Positions 32,041 through 32,085 of a stretch of 32,085 nucleotides of DNA are shown here, one piece after another (the stretch's first letter is position 1; each line of letters opens with the position of its first letter). This DNA is from Bdellovibrio sp. 28-41-41 (lineage in GTDB: Bacteria > Bdellovibrionota > Bdellovibrionia > Bdellovibrionales > Bdellovibrionaceae). The notes under the pieces are model-generated. The model was not told the DNA's origin. It did not search any database and saw nothing but the letters and a program-made list of their open reading frames with translations. Where the stretch lies: NCBI GenBank assembly GCA_002256935.1, contig NCGL01000055.1, positions 1-32,085 on the forward strand. The letters run 5' to 3'. Both the position numbers and the translations under genes were made by a program.

Positions 32041-32085
32041 CTTTTATTTTAAACGGATCGTCCACTGGTTCGACCCGATTTGCTA

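Noticed and set aside
1..32085. CRISPR arrays, tRNA or rRNA genes
   Set aside because: I saw no regularly spaced repeats with unique spacers and no cloverleaf or rRNA sequence in reading the window; a tRNA scan would settle this.

Overview
The window looks like an integrative and conjugative element (ICE) set in the genome of a Gram-negative predator-like or deltaproteobacterial-type bacterium; Bdellovibrionota is my best guess. The grounds are Sec-dependent outer-membrane barrels, lipoproteins with serine-rich linkers, a sigma54-type activator, many two-component proteins and moderate GC. The taxon is inferred from gene style only, not from a marker gene.

Positions 75-18858 are read entirely on the minus strand. 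In transcription order they hold: (i) a five-gene signalling operon (18858 to 13298) encoding an NtrC-family sigma54 activator, a small secreted two-cysteine protein, an OppA-like peptide-binding protein, a short YcaO-like protein and a hybrid histidine kinase; (ii) a 320-bp control region with three similar 6-4-6 dyads; (iii) a conjugation operon (12977 to 2220) beginning with four small proteins, two of them zinc ribbons, followed by VirB2, B3, B4, B5, B6, B8, B9, B10, a VirD4-type coupling protein, a small lipoprotein and a MOBC-type relaxase; (iv) a 102-base nested palindrome beside the relaxase gene that is a good oriT or RNA-structure candidate; and (v) a four-gene module (2034 to 75) with an unknown protein, an XRE regulator, a small protein and a serine recombinase. 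Almost every junction is an ATGA, GTGA, TTGA or TAATG stop/start overlap, so the operons are tightly coupled in translation.

From 19095 to 20229 there is a divergently read HTH regulator, with four AGCT boxes spaced exactly 10 bp apart upstream of it, and an unknown 156-residue protein. From 20254 to 30938 the content looks like envelope and regulatory cargo or chromosome: a TPR protein / barrel / beta-propeller lipoprotein operon, a PAS histidine kinase with an OmpR-type regulator, a small XRE protein, a CheY-like protein, two overlapping barrels and a second propeller-like lipoprotein. The right end (30962-32085) holds a membrane microprotein, a recombinase-domain protein with no catalytic domain, and a pair of 21-bp direct repeats resembling an insertion-sequence end.

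The most interesting hypothesis is that the operon at 13298-18858 is an extracellular-signal switch for conjugation. A peptide-binding protein and a YcaO-like (peptide-backbone-modifying family) protein are co-expressed with a membrane kinase and a sigma54 activator, directly upstream of a transfer operon whose leader carries repeated dyads. The genes and their arrangement are seen in the sequence; the signalling function is inferred.
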